From positions 226,001 to 290,000 of the forward strand of contig NW_022145596.1 in the NCBI RefSeq assembly GCF_000002235.5: a DNA stretch of 64,000 nucleotides, written 5' to 3'. The first letter of the stretch is position 1. Every line of letters starts with the position of its first letter. The DNA is from Strongylocentrotus purpuratus (taxonomy: Eukaryota; Echinodermata; Echinoidea; Camarodonta; Strongylocentrotidae). The notes beneath the pieces were generated by a model. The model searched no databases. It saw nothing but the letters and a program-made list of their open reading frames with translations, and was not told the origin of the DNA. Both the position numbers and the translations under genes were made by a program. Below, in pieces: positions 12,355 through 23,439 of this stretch.

Positions 12355-13110
12355 AAAACAGAAGTGTTTTAGGGGCTAAATTTTCTTGTTCTCATAATAC
12401 ATCCACAGGGGCATCCAAATATATCAAAATTGTTAAGAATCACCATGCACCCAATTTTCGAAAGTTCCCAAAACTTTGTATTACCATTAAAGGATGAAAC
12501 AGTTATGAAATCATCATATGAAAAAGCACCTGCAAAGGTTTTACCCATTAAACATCCTTTTCCAAGTGCCTTCAATTGGTGAAGGAGACCATCATTGTAC
12601 TTTATGATTGTACTTTAAGTCCCATTTGCAGGCCCAACAAATGAAAAGGTTAAATTCCACCGGCATTTGAAGGACAATACGAATATAGAGCTTCCCTCAA
12701 AATGAAAGGGCTTGAAAATGTCTTTTTGTGGGAAAAATGACCGTTAGTTGTCGAATCGACTTTAGGGAATGCAATCTTTTTAGTAAATTGTCTGATTTTT
12801 AGACCCTTGTACCGAATGGTTTACGTTTTGTGCTGCATAAAGATTCAATCGGTTTAATTTTGGACATTACAAGAAGTGTGTTATTGATGTAGACAAATGC
12901 TCATGTACCATTTACAGCTCATTTTATATATGTTATTACCAAAGGAAAAATGAAGCCAGCCAGTCACTCAATAGTGTTTGACAGTGAAGTCTAGAAAGTA
13001 AACGGATTTCCTTGCATAAATTGAATACTAGGACGCTGCTAACGTTTACAATTCACAGATAAGACATTATGTGACATATTCATAATTCCTGTAAAGTTCT
13101 ACAGAATTTG
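12355..13110. repeat. Partial copies of dispersed elements
   Basis: Bases 12,355-12,490 match 15,740-15,890 (shared AGAAGTGTTTTAGGGGCTAA and CATCCACAGGGGCATCC). Bases 12,610-13,110 match the TTAA-flanked element at 23,831-24,361, without its intact outer ends. No coding capacity. Confidence 0.6.
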
Positions 13111-14504
13111 TTGCCGGTTGTAAATGGAACACATTATTTCGAAAAAATTTACGGAATTCACTCTATCAAAGGCTTTACTAGCATCTAAAACAAGACCATA
13201 AACATTGCTCTTACCATGAACAAAATATGAAATAGTCTCTTTCACCATCGTACTCATATAGTTGTAGAAAGTCCCTCTTAAAAACCGAACTGTAGATCAC
13301 TATGTCTTGTACATGGATGATTTATTTCTCTTTTTATAGTGACTTATACCCCTTTTATAGTGGCCTGATTTTTATCGTATTTTTATTATATTTTGGGAGC
13401 ACGTATTATTGAAGATTTTGTTTAAGGGAAAACAGACATTTTTGATGTGTTAGTACAAAGCGAATAGGAAAGAATCTTGCGAGATACGTCGCAGAGTTTC
13501 CAATTTGTGTTTGGATGATCGCAACTTCAAAAATTCCATGCAATCTTATTTTTAATCGGATTTTGCCTACATTTTTACTGATCTGTTTCTCTCATTTTTA
13601 TTTTTTCTGTTACAACCAGCTTAATATTATGGTGGACTTCCCCTTTCAAGTACAGTATGCAGTCGATCAGCATAGTACGGTCTTACGGCGCATATGCTGT
13701 TTAATACACAAAACTACTGACATGGGCAGATATATACATGTACCTGCAAACTATATAATAATATAGACCAACTCCAAAAAGTGCACGCTGCCCCAACCTG
13801 TAAATAATTAAAGCTAAATATTTAATCGCATTATCAGCTAGTTTTTATCATTAAGTCGTTGCAGTATACTTATTGCTGTTCCGTTACTATCACTACCGTC
13901 TCCAACCGTTGCTGATATTAGACGCATCGAGGCGCCTATCCAATTTCTTTGTTTTTATGCTTTCCATGAGAATCATCCTGCCTGAGGAGCAAGAAACGGT
14001 AAGTCTGTCGTTGTTCTTATTTTTGATGACACAGGACTAGGGGTATATGCCTCTTGCTCAAATATACACTTTCCAGTTTACAAATTAAGCTAGCGAGCAA
14101 AAAAGAAATGATGCTTTCACAAATATTGTTCATCATCAATGTACAACTGAAATACGTATTCGGTTATCTCGTGTATGAGATGCGAGACAGTTATCGGATG
14201 TTGTGGTCAAGTGCATGCATTTACTATCTATTATTATTAATTGCGATGTAATGAAGTAACTGCAAAAGGCATTATTTATTCCCATGTTCACTGTCTCCCA
14301 CGAGTTTGGTATAGGAATTGGGTCGAGCTGTCGGGATGATCTAATTTTGGTAATCATAAAAGATATATATATGTATATTGTCTTACTATCACGTTATATT
14401 TATATTTGTATTGTGTTTTCTTCCTTTTATTTGAAAGAAAAGGGGGAAATAAATTGAATAAAGTATTACGAGAAATATAATTTATTCTCATCCCTGTATT
14501 ATAC

Positions 14505-14530
14505 AGTGCGTCCCAGAAAAAATGAAACCG
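14505..14530. mobile_element. Lone mariner-like terminal repeat
   Basis: CAGTGCGTCCCAGAAAAAA resembles the terminal inverted repeat of mariner-type transposons. No opposing end was found nearby, so it is probably a relic. It lies in a part of duplication copy 1 missing from copy 2. Confidence 0.3.
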
Positions 14531-15149
14531 AGAATTATCGATGTTTTATCACAACTTAATCGCAATTATAATTTATAAATGATTTGTAGAGCTTAGATCC
14601 TCTTCTTTCATTTGATGCAAGTCACATGGTGCTTATTTCACGCATGAGTGATTACAAACAATTTGAAGAGATGAAACCAAAAAGTCGTTTGGCGGGTGGT
14701 TTTTGAATTTCATAGAGAAAATTATATTTCTAGAAAGTTCAATTTCTGCCGTTTTATATGACACCTCAATCAGGAAAAATAAGCCAGGAATAAACAAGTT
14801 CTGTTTGTTTAAAGTAATTCTTGCATTTACATAATTTGATTAAGCGAGATCGTTTTCATTGGCTGCCTGTCGTAGCAACAAACAGAGTTAACAAAAGACT
14901 TAACTCCGTTTCGTTGACGATCAGCCATGCATCAAGTCTTTTGTCTTCTTTGTTTAAACGAAAGGCCGATGATCGCTCTACACTAGGGCGAACAAGTTAC
15001 AACGTTCAAAAGTATGTCAGGACTCAGTAATCTTCAGGTCTATCTGTCAAATCATCATGCCAGCCGTTACACAATTTAAGGTGTTTAAAGCTTTGGAATT
15101 TAACTGAAGCCCGACGACAGCAGTGATTGCTGGATCTACACCGTGCATC

Positions 15150-15420
15150 GATGTGCTATATTAGTGCCCTTTTATGAGGTATTAATCCCCATTACTGTCA
15201 GTTATGACTTAAGGACGTAGGTCCCCTAGTTGATTAGCATTGTAGCACACACATGCTTTAGCAGTCACGCAAAACAAACACTCCCCAATTGTCATTCAAT
15301 AAAATCTGAGAATGTATATTATTATCTAGATCTATTAGGAATAAATCATTGCCAAAATCATTTAATAAATTGGGGTAAAAATAATTATTCCACCATTATG
15401 ACCAACAGTGTATATACAAC
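15150..15420 (-). repeat. Dispersed repeat R1, inverted and truncated
   Basis: Reverse complement of the R1 family seen at 6,590 and 28,790 (here CTTAAGGACGTAGGTCCCC and CTAGATCTATTAGGAATAAA). It sits where copies 1 and 2 of the large duplication differ. Confidence 0.65.
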
Positions 15421-16842
15421 TTAAAGGTATTACAAAGTTTTGGTATGGGGTCATGAATTTGGTTCAAATTAACATAGTGGAAGCATGTGCGTTCCTACAA
15501 TATACATTGATCGTTATCGCTGTTGAAATCGAGTCTAAAGCTATGAAATTATTAATAATAAACTCTTTATGTTGTATAGCTCCCTCTCAAGGTCAAGATA
15601 TTAATTTAGGTATGAAACAATGTTTCTTGACTAAAATCGACCGATTAGCTATTCACGTTTGGAAATTATGTATCCCAACTACATATTCTGAGATTTTCAT
15701 GGTCGCAGCTACCATTGTATGGCCATAGGCGCTATTGGTAATTTTCTCGAAAACAGAAGTGTTTTAGGGGCTAATTTTTTTTAGTGCTTATAATACATCC
15801 ACAGGGGCATCCAAATATATCAAAGTTGTAAAGATTCACTATCCACCCAATTTTCAAAATTTCCCAAAACTCTGTATTACCTTTAATAGACATACTATGC
15901 TATATATGCATCATATTTTTCATTGATCTTACGGTTTATTCTGTGCTATAGAATAATAGAGACGGATAATTTGAAAGTACACTCATTTTTTACACCGGCG
16001 CATTATATCCATGCGGACTGCTAACAAAGTCCCGCTTCTTGTGTTTACGGTCTTTTCCCCAGGAGAACCTCCTAGAAATACAAGGCTTGTCCTAAATTTA
16101 TGCTGGAAAAAGTCATAGATTTTAGATTATATCCTGGCAAAAAGTATACACCAAATCGAGCGAATTGAGTTTGAAAAGCCGCTAAATATTTTCTCACGAC
16201 TTGGGCCCCGCAAGATGAGGGACTGGGTGATGAATAGTTGAGATTATAGAAAGGGGAGAAGATATTAAAAAAATAGTAAACAAAGTAATTCTTAGAAGGA
16301 GAATAATATTAACCTAAACACAAGACGGAAAAAATGTTTGAAAAGTAGAACAGCAATTTTTTTTAATCATTGTAACATCATATGCTATAATAATGCTTTA
16401 GAGCGTTATAATTAGATAGCCGTATTGAGTGACCGTATTTCCAACTCGTATCAATTTTGTAATCAACGTGAGTGCTTGAATAAGCCATCGCTTTAATTAC
16501 GTTAATTGTTTCTTTATATCTTCTAATTAAATTACGGATAATATAATCCTGTCAGATCTGCCTGTGTATTGGCACAAATCGTGTGATCTATATCGTTCTT
16601 AACCATAAAGTTTGTGCGCATGGAATCCTCAAATTAAAATGCATTGTTTTTTAAACCATTTTTCTTTTTATATCATATGCCATAATCATGCTTTAAAAAT
16701 ATATAATTAGACACTTACTGTGTGACCACATATTTTACTCATTTTATTTACCTTTTGTAATTGACATGAGTGCATTAATTAGCTATCATCTAAATCAAAA
16801 TTGTTCTGTGTATCTCCCAATCAACTTACAGATAATATAATC
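15421..16842. other. Presumed 5' flank / promoter region of the secreted-protein gene, copy 1
   Basis: Bases 15,740-15,890 are a dispersed repeat also seen at 12,355. From about 15,890 the sequence matches 33,290-34,419 in copy 2. A pair of related blocks (around 16,380-16,620 and 16,670-16,880, both with a CATATGC..ATAATCATGCTTTA-like start) shows a local direct duplication just before the first coding exon. No TATA box could be assigned with confidence. Confidence 0.4.
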
Positions 16843-16954
16843 ATGTCGGATCTGCCTGTGTATTGGCAAAATGTCAAATCATGTAATCCATCGTTCTTAC
16901 TCATTTTGATGAGAACGATAGCCTTGGTTACGCTGCTAATGATGATGATAGCTG
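16843..16954 (+). CDS. FAMeT-domain secreted protein, copy 1, exon 1 (signal sequence)
   Basis: ATG at 16,843 opens a 37-codon exon ending at a GTAAGT donor (phase 1). The peptide has a polar start (MSDLPVYWQ), then a hydrophobic run ILMRTIALVTLLMMMIA suited to a signal peptide or signal anchor. A second in-frame Met inside the run (MRTIALVTLL) is an alternative start giving a short signal peptide. The paralogous exon at 34,420 has the same length, start and donor, and its differences are conservative, which supports real coding. Cleavage after the final Ala would leave ESTAQASFQ as the mature N terminus (inference). Confidence 0.75.
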
Positions 16955-17456
16955 GTAAGTAGGAAAAAACCTTTCACGGAGTAAAGTATGTTTGTTTCTA
17001 TTTCATTTTATTTTACTTTAACAAAAAAATATATTCGCATTGAAATAGAATTAGAGATATGCCAACAATGGGCATTTAATACGCGAGGTTGCGGTTTCTG
17101 TTGTTAAATAAGAATGTTTGTTGTTTTTTTTTCAAAGGTGACGAATTGTCAGTAATCAAGCATCATACAATAACATTTAAAAAAAATTAAACCTAACCAA
17201 CGACAAAAATCGTTCCAGCAACCACAGTGATCAAGGTTATAATTATTAATATGTAACATTTTAAGTTTTCCACTATCGTTCTGAAATAGATTCGCGTCAC
17301 AAAAAAGTCACTGTCATCATATTCTCCTCCATATATAGCTGTATGACATTTTCTCCACCTTTCAGTCTATTTCTCACATTATTAATACTAATGAGGCAAC
17401 CCTGGGTAAACAATACATATTATTAATATCATTATCATTATTATGTTTTTAAATTA

Positions 17457-17474
17457 TTATTATTATTATCATCA

Positions 17475-17506
<32 letters not shown>

Positions 17507-17507
17507 G
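17457..17507. repeat. (ATT)n microsatellite before exon 2
   Basis: An ATT/ATC trinucleotide tract directly abuts the proposed acceptor of exon 2 in both gene copies (compare about 35,060-35,092). It leaves an unusually weak polypyrimidine tract there. Confidence 0.85.
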
Positions 17508-17516
17508 TGGAAAAAG

Positions 17517-17765
17517 AATCAACTGCACAGGCCTCCTTTCAGTCAATTCCTGACAACAGAGGGCAGACCTGCTGTAGCGATGGCCACGGACTCAACTACA
17601 CCCTACCCATGTTTCGCCCATGCATTACGACTCAACGAGAAGATGGGTCTACGGTGGTGACCATCCCTAAGCTCATCCCAGCATCTCCTCTCGATGATGA
17701 TACCCAGTGCAGAAGGAAGAACAAACACGGCATCCCTCTAGGAAGAAGAGTCTGTCGCCTTCCCG
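17517..17765 (+). CDS. FAMeT-domain secreted protein, copy 1, exon 2 (Cys-rich module)
   Basis: A phase 1-1 exon of 249 nt. It starts after AAAAAG (the copy 2 equivalent is ACAAG) and ends at CCCG|GTACGG. The product starts ESTAQASFQSIPDNRGQTCC and contains five Cys, a dense DGHGLNY/RPC segment and DDDTQCRRKNKHG before RVCRLP. I do not recognise this module. The first AG after a pyrimidine stretch (TTTCAG at about 17,542) gives an early stop in the joined frame, so the upstream AG was chosen. Protein identity to copy 2 is high, and the module is uninterrupted in both. Confidence 0.7.
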
Positions 17766-18399
17766 GTACGGTATGGGCGTTAATTCCGGGGGGGGCCTAT
17801 ATCTCCCCCTCCCCACCAATTGTGAGGGAGGCTACTTGCTTGTGCAATATACCCCGCAAAACACACAGATTACACATGAATTTGTTGTTGAAAAGGTTGA
17901 CAAAATCAATATCAGTAAGTTGTGTATTAATGAAAAATTATTAGAATACTAAAAATAGGTTTAGAACATACAAAATTACTTCTATTTTTGTCAAGTGATA
18001 AAGTGGCAAGTTATTTGATTTGAAAGTTGAGGTTTACTGTGGGACATATTTTCATATAACTACTTAGGCCTATGTAGTGTTCATTGATTCTAATTGTTGA
18101 TATGATAATTGTGTATTTTGTGGGTTAGACTTCAAACATGTTGTCAGTCTTCATCCATAATTGATTGCTCTTGGCTGCGGCCCCAAAATAACACACTCAC
18201 CAAAAAAAAAAAACACGGCAACCACACGATTCTATACAGTCATGTAAGAAGTTCAGACTTGATTTCTGATTAGAGAAATCGTGTTTCTTGGCATAATATT
18301 GTTGCCGGGAGGGGGGAATCATTCTGTACTTCTAATAATTCTGGCTCCGCCCCTGTTCACCCTGTACTCATCAACATAATGTTTGTGTGTGTTCCTGAG

Positions 18400-18630
18400 C
18401 ATTGAATGAGATTGCTGTAGATGTATCATGGTCTAGATGATAAGTCCTCAGACTATAAAGCACAAGATACGAGGTTCGAATCACTACCACGGCAATACTG
18501 TCCTGGCAACACATTCATCTACATTTGTGACTCTCCACCCAGGGTCAAGTTAATGCGTTAGTTCCTGCTAACAGCTGGTGTAAGATCAATAGAGCACCAG
18601 GAGAGTCATGTATGACAGACATGAGCGCTT
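18400..18630 (+). mobile_element. tRNA-derived SINE in intron 2, copy 1
   Basis: An internal Pol III promoter is visible: A-box-like TGGTCTAGATGA at 18,429-18,440 and B box GGTTCGAATC at 18,473-18,482, spaced as in a tRNA. The region does not fold as a complete tRNA, so it is a SINE and not a tRNA gene. The equivalent in copy 2 is at 35,440-35,700, so insertion predates the duplication. Confidence 0.7.
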
Positions 18631-18639
18631 TACAAGAAA

Positions 18640-19170
18640 TAACCCTCTATTCTTCTCCTTATTCATCTTCTTCTTTTTTCCATCTTCTCCCTCTTCTTCT
18701 TATACTTTTGCTTCTTTTTTTTTCTTCTTCTTCTTTTCTATTTTTCTTCTTCTTCTTCTTCTTTTTCTTTTTCTTTCGGCCTTCTTTTTTTTTTCTTCTG
18801 CTTCTTCTTCATATTCTTCTTCTTCATATTCTTCTCACCTTCATTTTCTTCCTTTTTATCTTCCTTTTTCTTCTTTTTCTTCTGCTTCTTCTTTCCCCCT
18901 CCTCCTTTTCGTCTTCCCCTCTTTCTCATTTTCCACCTTCTTCTTCTTCTTCTTCTTCTTCTTCTTCTTCTTCTTCTTTTCCCCCTCTTCCTTTTCCTCC
19001 TCCCCTCTTTATCATTTTCCTCTTTCATCTTCTTCTTCTTCTTCTTCTTCTTTTTCTTCTCCTTCTTCTTCTTCTTCTTCTTCTTCTTCTTTTCCCCTTT
19101 TCCCCCTTTTTCTTCTTCCCCTCTTTCTAATTTTTCTCTTTTTGTTTCCCTTCTTTTTCTTATTATTGAA
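18640..19170. repeat. Long (TTC)n-rich polypyrimidine tract
   Basis: About 500 bp of almost pure C/T, mostly TTC repeats, in intron 2. The matching tract in copy 2 (35,730-35,900) is only about 170 bp. The long Phe/Ser/Leu frames and the opposite-strand Lys/Arg/Glu frames are repeat artefacts. Such mirror-repeat purine/pyrimidine tracts can form triplex DNA (established for the sequence class). Confidence 0.95.
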
Positions 19171-19414
19171 GACTATTATGTTGATGATGATGCTGACTAT
19201 GGTGATTATTGTTATTATTATTAATATTGATGTTATCATTATTGTTATTATTAATATTATTATTATACCATTGTCATAATTACGCTTATTCTTATTATCA
19301 TTATGATGACGACGACGACGATGATGATAAATTCGATATTCACATTTGTGCTTTCCCGCCCAGCAATCGGTGTTTCTGATGAAAGTTTTCATGTTATTTT
19401 GTACGATTTTGCAG

Positions 19415-19693
19415 ACTGCATGAATGACCCCTGTGAGCATGGTTGGTGCGAAGAGACGATGACTGGCTATCAATGCCACTCTTTTGAAAATCCTTCAATA
19501 AGTGTTGCTGACGAAGACACCACCACCAGCAGCGCCACCACCACCACCACCACCACCACCACTACCACAAAGTCAACGGTTTTATCATCAACAAGTACCC
19601 TGACCGAGAAAGCAACTAATGAGACCCCGCAACCAACGACCACGGCAACGTCATCATCGACAACGGAATCTCCAACAACGCCTTCAGAAGACC
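19415..19693 (+). CDS. FAMeT-domain secreted protein, copy 1, exon 3 (half-EGF plus Thr-rich mucin stretch)
   Basis: A phase 1-1 exon of 279 nt, from acceptor TTTTGCAG to GACC|GTAAGA. It begins DCMNDPCEHGWCEE and TGYQCHSF, which follows the first four Cys of an EGF-like repeat and then stops short of the last C-x-C part. The rest is Thr/Ser-rich, including a poly-Thr run encoded by ACC repeats (about 19,520-19,566), and ends TTTESPTTPSED-like. Such a stretch would be heavily O-glycosylated in a secreted or surface protein (inference). It is 17 codons shorter than in copy 2. Confidence 0.8.
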
Positions 19694-20296
19694 GTAAGAC
19701 TAAACCTTACCGGCTGTTCCATTGGCGGATCCAGGATTTTCTGGCACGGTGGCGACTTTTTTAAAACCTAACCCAGCCATCCTAGCGCTGCATTTGAGTG
19801 GCTCAAAAGAAACTTATACGTCAAACGCTAGTCATAAATAGGCCTATTCATAAGACTCAAGCACACACCGAATCTGATGCGATAATTTATCATATAATTG
19901 TGATTTCAAACAAAATAATACCGTAAACGAATGATATAGTCCAGAATCTGGCCGATTTGATTTTGATCTTCACCACGCCGTACCAACGCAAATATTCAAA
20001 TACAATGCTATGATGGCTGGGTTAGGTTTAAATAAACAAAGTTAAAAGTCGAGGTCCGGTGGAAGTGGGGTCGGGGGAGGGGCACGTCTTGTATGAAATA
20101 CTCTAAGAGACGAAGTTAAAGGCCTTCCATTCCCCCTCTTTTTACCTCACGATTTACCCAGGTTACTCCCCTATTTTTCTTAGTTTACTCTATAACACAC
20201 GCAGAGGTGGCGGAGCGACTTCCAAAGGGGGAGGGAGGCACCAACAAAAAAGGGCACCTTCAAAGGGAAATCCCAAAGCGAAAATATACAATTTTT

Positions 20297-20985
20297 TAGA
20301 CATTGGTATATACCTCTATTGTGAGTTCAAAAAAGTTTACACCTAGAAAATTGTTAATTATTTTAAAAATCATCTATGAACATTATTATACATATTATGA
20401 AAGAGTGTTTTTATCCCGAATCATTTAGTATCATTTTGTGTGGTATGTGTTCATGCTTTTATGAACAGGAGACATTGTTTGCGAGAGTGCAAAAATCGAA
20501 TAGCGCCAAAAGTTGCTTATGTGATGTTCGAATACAACAATTGGGATTTGGGAATTAATTCGGTCTTTGCAAATCCAAATAACATCCCTAACAAAATTAA
20601 TCATGCCAAACGTATCAAATATCGAATATTAAATATCAACGAACGTTTGTGCACGTGTGTGTTTGTGTGTGTGACTTTGCTTCTGCAAAAATCATATGCA
20701 ATGCATTTCATTTGATACATTCAATTCATTCTCTCACTCCGCTAATCCCAACATAATACATACTGTAGGCCTCACTTTGGCGCAAGTCGATTTTTGCACT
20801 CTCGCAAATGATGCCTCCTGTTCACCCAAGCGTGAACACAAACCACACAAAAATTATACCAAATGATTTCTGGGATAAAACACTCTTTCATAAAATGTAT
20901 AATAATTTACTGTTCATAGATGATTTTTCAAAAAATTAGCAATTTTCTAGGTGTAAACTTTTTTTGACTCACACGGTATTGTGCT
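20297..20985. mobile_element. Foldback element in intron 3, copy 1
   Basis: The left arm (about 20,297-20,530, AAAAAAGTTTACACCTAGAA then ATGAAAGAGTGTTTT) is repeated in reverse complement on the right (about 20,772-20,985, AAAACACTCTTTCATAAAAT then CTAGGTGTAAACTTTTT). The spacer is about 240 bp and includes a GTGTGT tract. No transposase was recognised. The same element is in copy 2 at 37,110-37,830, so it predates the duplication. Confidence 0.75.
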
Positions 20986-21109
20986 TACATTATCAGGGAT
21001 GATTTGTTTCTCTTTATACATCTTTTTTTTTCTGTGACGCTCTGTATAACTACGAGCAAGCGAAGCTAGCGAGCTTTGCGGTAAATTGCTCTTAGTCGCT
21101 TGAAATTAG

Positions 21110-21690
21110 GGGCACGTTCAATGATGAGAGGAAAAGGGGACACTTATCGAAAGGGTTAAGACACTTATTAGAAAAGAAAAGGAGCACGTGTCAAAGTACA
21201 AAGGCTAATTATTAGAGGTAAAAATAGGGCACTTCTTACACCTAAAAAAAGAGACACGCACCAGGGATGAAAAGGGATTTTATGAGAATTGGGAATGGGC
21301 ATTTGTCGACGGAGAAGAGCCCCCATCAGATTTTGATAGGGGCATTTATAATAAGTGAAAAGGGGCATTTATGAAAAAGGGATAGATTCCTTATTAGAAA
21401 GGTTAAAAAAGGTTATTAAAAGGTTAATTATCAGAGGTGAAAAGGGGCACTTATCGCATCTGAAAAGAGGCACTGGCCATACATGAAAAGGGGCACTTAT
21501 GAGAATGAAAAAGGGGCACTAATAATACAGGAAAATATGCATTTGTTGAAAGAAAAGGGGCACCGATCAGATTTTAATAGGGGCAATTATCGGAGGTGAA
21601 TAGGGAAGTGGCTCTTATTAAAGAGACAAAGAAGCACATGTTAAAATAAATGGGGCACTTATCAAAGATCAAAATGGGTAATTATGGGGG
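21110..21690. repeat. Degenerate GGGGCACTTATC array, copy 1
   Basis: About 20 degenerate units of roughly 20-35 bp built on AAAAGGGGCACTTATC with variable spacers (AGAGGTG, GAATGAAAA and similar). It fills most of intron 3 downstream of the foldback element and ends in a C-run. The matching array is at 37,925-38,540. Confidence 0.8.
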
Positions 21691-21794
21691 TACCTGCCCC
21701 CCCCCCCGGAGCACCGCCTCTGAACACACGAACTTCCCTTCTCCTTAGCTCTTATCACACGATTTACCCATGTTTTACCCTCTTTTTATCACAG

Positions 21795-21893
21795 TTTGTT
21801 TTCCGACTCCTTGTAAAAATGGAGGGACTTGCCAACAGTTAGTCAAGTCGTTTCTATGTACTTGTCCTGAGAAGTTCTACGGTCCAGTGTGTG
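21795..21893 (+). CDS. FAMeT-domain secreted protein, copy 1, exon 4 (EGF-like module)
   Basis: A 99-nt phase 1-1 exon (acceptor TTTATCACAG, donor TGTG|GTAAGT). The product CFPTPCKNGGTCQQ..FLCTCPEKFYGPVC has all six Cys of an EGF-like domain in canonical order (C-x4-C-x5-C-x8-C-x-C-x8-C) with the CxNGGxC turn and the F-x-G-P-x-C end. One exon encodes exactly one module, as in classic exon-shuffled extracellular proteins. Confidence 0.9.
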
Positions 21894-21949
21894 GTAAGTA
21901 CATTACTGCTAGCACAACCTGATCTTTATGCACACAAAGTGTTGGTGGA

Positions 21950-22380
21950 GTAGTAGGTGAATTATTCTGTGCATTACTCAAGGAAACGGGACTCCCTTGT
22001 AAAGGAGGATCTTCGAAGCTCTGAATGAGACTACCCTTTCTTAAGATAAATAAATAAATAATACATAATAAATAAATATATACATAACACATAGATAAAT
22101 TAAGAAAAGATTAATAACGGATAAATATGTAAACAACTAAATAAGATTAATGGTTAGTAATAAATAAAATATAAACATATAAACAAATAATAAATAAACA
22201 AAAATAAAAACCTATGATAAAAAAAATAAACAAATGAATGAAGAAACAACATGGAATGTTGTACTGTTAATATAAAAAGTATAACATTGCAGTCCTACAT
22301 TCATTTTCGTAAGTTAATGTAATACTTTTGAATTTGAATCTATTATTATCTCGCAGCAGTAATCCCTCATTTAGTTTAAA
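21950..22380. other. Intron 4, copy 1: AT-rich, AAATAAAT-rich
   Basis: No gene. It is a low-complexity run of AAATA/ATAAA repeats (about 22,040-22,240), matched in copy 2 at 38,890-39,080. Confidence 0.6.
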
Positions 22381-22515
22381 CTACACGTCCATTCGATGGA
22401 CGTATACTGTTGTATAGTTGTCATGTTTATGGCACGTTCCGCCCGTCATACCCTTCAACCATTCTCTCTCTCTCTCTCTCTTCCTCTACACGGTTATCTC
22501 GTACGTGTTTTATAG

Positions 22516-22683
22516 AGTGTCACGTATTCTACACACCTGACACAGGTGATACCAGAGAGTACACCTTTCCTGGGTTCTGGATTGCTGAGAATGTGACGTC
22601 ATTTGACTTCATGGTCAGCGCTGACCATGATGTGCACATTGGACTCTTCGCAAGTAACGTGTCAGACGACAGATACGAATTAA
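22516..22683 (+). CDS. FAMeT-domain secreted protein, copy 1, exon 5 (first half of FAMeT domain)
   Basis: A 168-nt phase 1-1 exon (acceptor GTTTTATAG, donor TTAA|GTGAGT). The product ECHVFYTPDTGDTREYTF..FWIAENVTSFDFMVSADHDVHIGLFASN..DDRYEL matches the N-terminal half of the Methyltransf_FA domain (PF12248; 'farnesoic acid O-methyltransferase' domain), with the F-x-F-x-V-x-A-x-x-D-x-H-I-x-L core. The family name comes from a crustacean protein; in multi-domain extracellular proteins its function is unknown. Confidence 0.88.
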
Positions 22684-22719
22684 GTGAGTCAGTTTCGCTG
22701 AGTTTTGGAGTCGTTTTAA

Positions 22720-22758
<39 letters not shown>

Positions 22759-22959
22759 CTAGAAATATAGGTAATATTCTCGCTCCGTCACGACGAACCC
22801 TCGCTTCAAGGGCCACTCTAACTTATCAAAACGGGCTTTAAAAATGGTAGCAAAAAAACATGTAGAATAATATTTGACGGAGTTTCCGAATATGACAATG
22901 ATTTTTCTTAGAAATCATCAATAATTCTGGAATGTAGCTTTAAAAATCACGACTCAGAA

Positions 22960-23390
22960 CGCTCAGAAAAAAGCCCAGTTTCGGATTCACAAGGAGTTGC
23001 TGCAGAATTCTGTAATAATTTCGCTATGATACATTTCTTTGTCTTCTTTCTATTTCCCTCTTTGGTTCCTTCGTCAAATACTAAAGCAGAGGTACTACTA
23101 GCTACAGTTGTTGGTCTCCTATTGATTCCATGGCTGCGATCAATATCCTTGCGGTCAAGATTTACTCCAATCCGACGGGCCACTTTCAACACTATTTCAT
23201 CAGTGCTTTCTCCTTGCATTTCCTCTTCCACTCCAACTGTTCAAATCCACGACCTTCGTGAATATTGCTCAAGATCATTAATTTCTTTAGTAAGTCTCTT
23301 CACTTCAGCACTCTTTGCTTTCACTGTTTCTTCAAGAGATGCTACATGCTTACTTTGAGAATCTATTTCTCATTTACTTTTGTGGAAAAG
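22960..23390 (-). pseudogene. Retrotransposon ORF1 fragment, antisense in intron 5, copy 1
   Basis: On the minus strand, frames read LTKEINDLEQYSRRS (near 23,250-23,300) and then KVARRIGVNLDRKDIDRSHG (near 23,140-23,200), the same order as in the ORF1 protein at 7,469-8,188 (HIEQYSRR.., IDRSHRL). Stops and a frame change break it. Copy 2 has the same relic, split by another insertion. Confidence 0.7.
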
Positions 23391-23439
23391 AAATGCATGG
23401 ACAAACATGTGAACTTGTCAACTTATATCTATCATACAG

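Noticed and set aside
14821..15030. A 69-codon frame with RFHWLPV, reminiscent of CR1-type RT C-terminal sequence
   Set aside because: Only one short motif fits and no flanking RT sequence was found, so it is too weak to call.
18429..18482. Possible tRNA genes at 18,429 and 35,478
   Set aside because: A-box-like and B-box sequences are present, but no complete cloverleaf or acceptor stem could be drawn and both lie in intronic repeats. Called SINEs.
18608..19479. Long frames of 150-220 codons in the TTC tract
   Set aside because: Low-complexity Phe/Ser/Leu or Lys/Arg/Glu products of a trinucleotide tract within an intron.
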